From Rhizobium sp. BT04 (GTDB taxonomy: Bacteria > Pseudomonadota > Alphaproteobacteria > Rhizobiales > Rhizobiaceae), in NCBI RefSeq assembly GCF_030053135.1, contig NZ_CP125647.1:186001-250000 (forward strand): a stretch of 64,000 nt of DNA. Reading direction: 5' to 3'. Of the stretch, positions 62,656 to 64,000 are shown piece by piece. Below the pieces are notes generated by a model. It worked only from the letters and a program-made list of their open reading frames with translations, was not told the origin of the DNA and did not search any database. Made by a program: the position numbers and the translations under genes. The stretch's first letter is position 1. Each line of letters begins with the position of its first letter.

Positions 62656-63689
62656 CCGAACAGACGACAGCAAAACGGCTGGGCTTTTTTACCCGCCTCC
62701 TTGATGACGTGGAGGCCGGCGAAAGATACCGGCTTGCGGAGGAGCAAATCATCCACGCAGAGGCCAATGGCTTCGACAGCGCCTGGATCGCACAACATCA
62801 CTTCCATGCGGATGAAGGCGGCCTCCCCTCGCCTGCAGTCTTCCTCGCCCATGTGGCGGCCCGCACGTCGACAATCCGGCTCGGCACCGGGGTGATCACG
62901 CTGCCGATGGAAAATCCACTGCGCGTGGCGGAAGACACAGCCGTAACGGACCTTCTCTCCGGCGGACGCCTCGAAGTCGGCTTCGGCACGGGCGGCACGC
63001 GGGAATCCTTCGAAGCCTTCGGCATTCCGGCAGACAAGCGCAGCGAGGTCTACGGCAAATATCTCGGCATCGTCCGCAGGGCCTGGGCGGGTGAGGATAT
63101 CGGTGCCGGCAACCGGCTTTATCCCAGCGCCCCTCACCTGCTCGACCGTATCTGGCTCGCGACCTTTTCGGCCGTCGGCGCGAAACTTGCCGGCGAAACC
63201 GGCGACGGCCTGATGCTGTCGCGCACGCAGCCGCGTCCGGCCGACAATCCGCACGCGAGGCTGGACGATATCCAGAACCCGATCATCGACGCCTATCTCG
63301 CGGCCCTGCCGAAAGATCGCGCTCCCCGCATTTTCGGATCCCGCAGCCTGTTCGTCGCCGACGACCGGAAACAGGCGTTGAAGCTTGCGGAAGCCGGGCT
63401 CTCCCGCGTCGCGGACCGCTTCGCCGCGGCCGGCCACCGTATTCCCGGCAATAGCGTGCAGGACCTCATCAAGGCGCTCGACAGCCATGTCGGCACGCCG
63501 GACGATGTTATCGCTTCGCTGAGGGCGGACACGGCGCTTGCGCGCGCGACCGACATTGTTTTCCAGGTCCATTCCATCGATCCGCCGCCGGAATATACCC
63601 TGCGCTCCATCGAGCTGATCGCTTCGGAAGTCGCCTCCGCGCTCGGCTGGCGCCGCAGTGGCAATTCCAAGCGCATCGCAGCCGAATAA
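62652..63689 (+). CDS. Luciferase-like FMN-dependent monooxygenase (KPN_01858-like)
   Basis: 345 residues, ATGA overlap with the ATPase gene. TIM-barrel LLM features: GFFTRLLDDVEAG, FDSAWIAQHHFHADEGGLPS with the WxxxHH(F) flavin-site motif, STIRLGTGVITLPMENPLRVAED and GGRLEVGFGTGG. The family uses reduced flavin and O2 to cleave C-S or C-N bonds or oxidise a substrate. Being fused in one operon with an importer and a CMD protein, it probably attacks the imported compound. Belongs to the TIGR04027 group as I recall it; substrate unknown. A flavin reductase is not in the window. Confidence 0.85.
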   Translation: MTEQTTAKRLGFFTRLLDDVEAGERYRLAEEQIIHAEANGFDSAWIAQHHFHADEGGLPSPAVFLAHVAARTSTIRLGTGVITLPMENPLRVAEDTAVTDLLSGGRLEVGFGTGGTRESFEAFGIPADKRSEVYGKYLGIVRRAWAGEDIGAGNRLYPSAPHLLDRIWLATFSAVGAKLAGETGDGLMLSRTQPRPADNPHARLDDIQNPIIDAYLAALPKDRAPRIFGSRSLFVADDRKQALKLAEAGLSRVADRFAAAGHRIPGNSVQDLIKALDSHVGTPDDVIASLRADTALARATDIVFQVHSIDPPPEYTLRSIELIASEVASALGWRRSGNSKRIAAE

Positions 63690-63716
63690 CACTCCTCCTA
63701 AAGAAAGCCGATACGC

Positions 63717-64000
63717 ATGACAGACAATATTCCCGATATCATCGACAATCTGGCGGGTATAGAGCCGGGATCGAAGGGGGCCGCCCTGCGCGCCCGGCGT
63801 CCAGTGACGAAGGAAGGAGCGCAGGCAAGCTGGCGCGCGCTCCTTGCCCCTTCCGATACGAGCCAATTCTCGCTCTTAGAACGCTTCGCCGTCGCCACTT
63901 TCGTCGCTGCACTGCACGGCGAGTCGGAGATCGCCTCCTTCTATGCCGCCAAGCTCGCAGGCGAGGAAACCGGCGCGGCCCTGCCGGCAGCCGTGAAGAC
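63717..64000 (+). CDS. CMD/alkylhydroperoxidase domain protein, Avi_7170-like (3' part missing)
   Basis: The first 94 residues are visible, from an ATG 27 bases after the monooxygenase stop; the gene is cut by the window edge. The start (TDNIPDIIDNLAGIEPGSKG) and FSLLERFAVATFVAALHGES fit the CMD-domain group that accompanies this transporter/monooxygenase set. The catalytic CxxC of the AhpD fold is not reached. Role inferred: handling of peroxide or a reactive intermediate of the monooxygenase. Confidence 0.7.
   Translation, partial: MTDNIPDIIDNLAGIEPGSKGAALRARRPVTKEGAQASWRALLAPSDTSQFSLLERFAVATFVAALHGESEIASFYAAKLAGEETGAALPAAVK

Noticed and set aside
1..64000. tRNA, rRNA, CRISPR arrays, attachment sites and replication origins
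   Set aside because: No cloverleaf-like or rRNA sequence, no regularly spaced repeats and no origin-type iterons were recognised by reading; an automated scan could still find a small RNA.

Overview
The window looks like chromosome or a large replicon of a Rhizobium-type alphaproteobacterium (Rhizobiaceae). The basis is the gene families (ExoY-like sugar transferase, ExoP/Wzc-like tyrosine autokinase, PrtD/HlyD type I secretion, bacterial transglutaminase-like cysteine peptidase), GC-rich coding sequence with ATGA-overlap operons, and short mosaic palindromic repeats that begin with CTAGAGC and resemble rhizobial intergenic repeats. This is inference; no rRNA or tRNA gene is visible to confirm it.

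Layout. (1) 1-2.5 kb, minus strand: a tight operon with a split Rieske oxygenase (Rieske protein and catalytic subunit as separate genes), a glutathione S-transferase and an amidohydrolase cut by the window edge. (2) 2.6-7.6 kb: an acylphosphatase-like protein, a two-domain GNAT, then ArgE-like deacylase, GhrA-like dehydrogenase and a small cupin as a plus-strand operon, with a convergent bicupin. (3) 7.9-18 kb: an amine/omega-amino-acid catabolic block: PuuB-like FAD oxidase, two aldehyde dehydrogenases (one GabD-like), type II haloacid dehalogenase, a second GNAT paralogous to the first, class III aminotransferase, Lrp-type regulator and TtuC-like dehydrogenase. (4) 18.3-23.4 kb: diguanylate cyclase, proteins of unknown function, a frameshifted small gene and gene-poor sequence.

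(5) 23.8-52.3 kb: a polysaccharide locus with lower GC and many GTG/TTG starts. It carries two acyltransferases, GT2 and GT4 glycosyltransferases, a UDP-sugar epimerase, UDP-glucose dehydrogenase, two polymerase/ligase-like membrane proteins, a tyrosine autokinase co-polymerase, a flippase, an initiating sugar transferase and a pectate-lyase-like secreted protein. An RTX calcium-binding protein and its probable type I secretion pair are interleaved with these. No Wza/ExoF-type outer-membrane export gene is seen. The locus is interrupted by two insertion sequences that I could delimit to the base: an IS66-type element (27285-30146, 8-bp target duplication CGAAATTG) and an IS3-type element (30162-31432, 4-bp duplication CGCT), only 15 bases apart. 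Its far side (53-56 kb) holds decayed IS66 and IS701-like remnants, so the locus looks like an island.

(6) 54-57.2 kb: a transglutaminase-like cysteine peptidase, a small unknown gene and a tautomerase. (7) 57.5-64 kb: a plus-strand operon of peptide-type ABC importer genes followed by a luciferase-like monooxygenase and the start of a CMD/alkylhydroperoxidase-type protein. I recognise this set as the poorly characterised group that TIGRFAMs names after KPN_01854/KPN_01858/Avi_7170.

The most interesting candidates are the RTX/type I secretion module inside the polysaccharide cluster with a tandemly duplicated, decayed RTX gene tail; the precisely bounded IS pair with an IS66 passenger gene; a hairpin that covers the ribosome-binding site of a GNAT gene; and the split Rieske operon.
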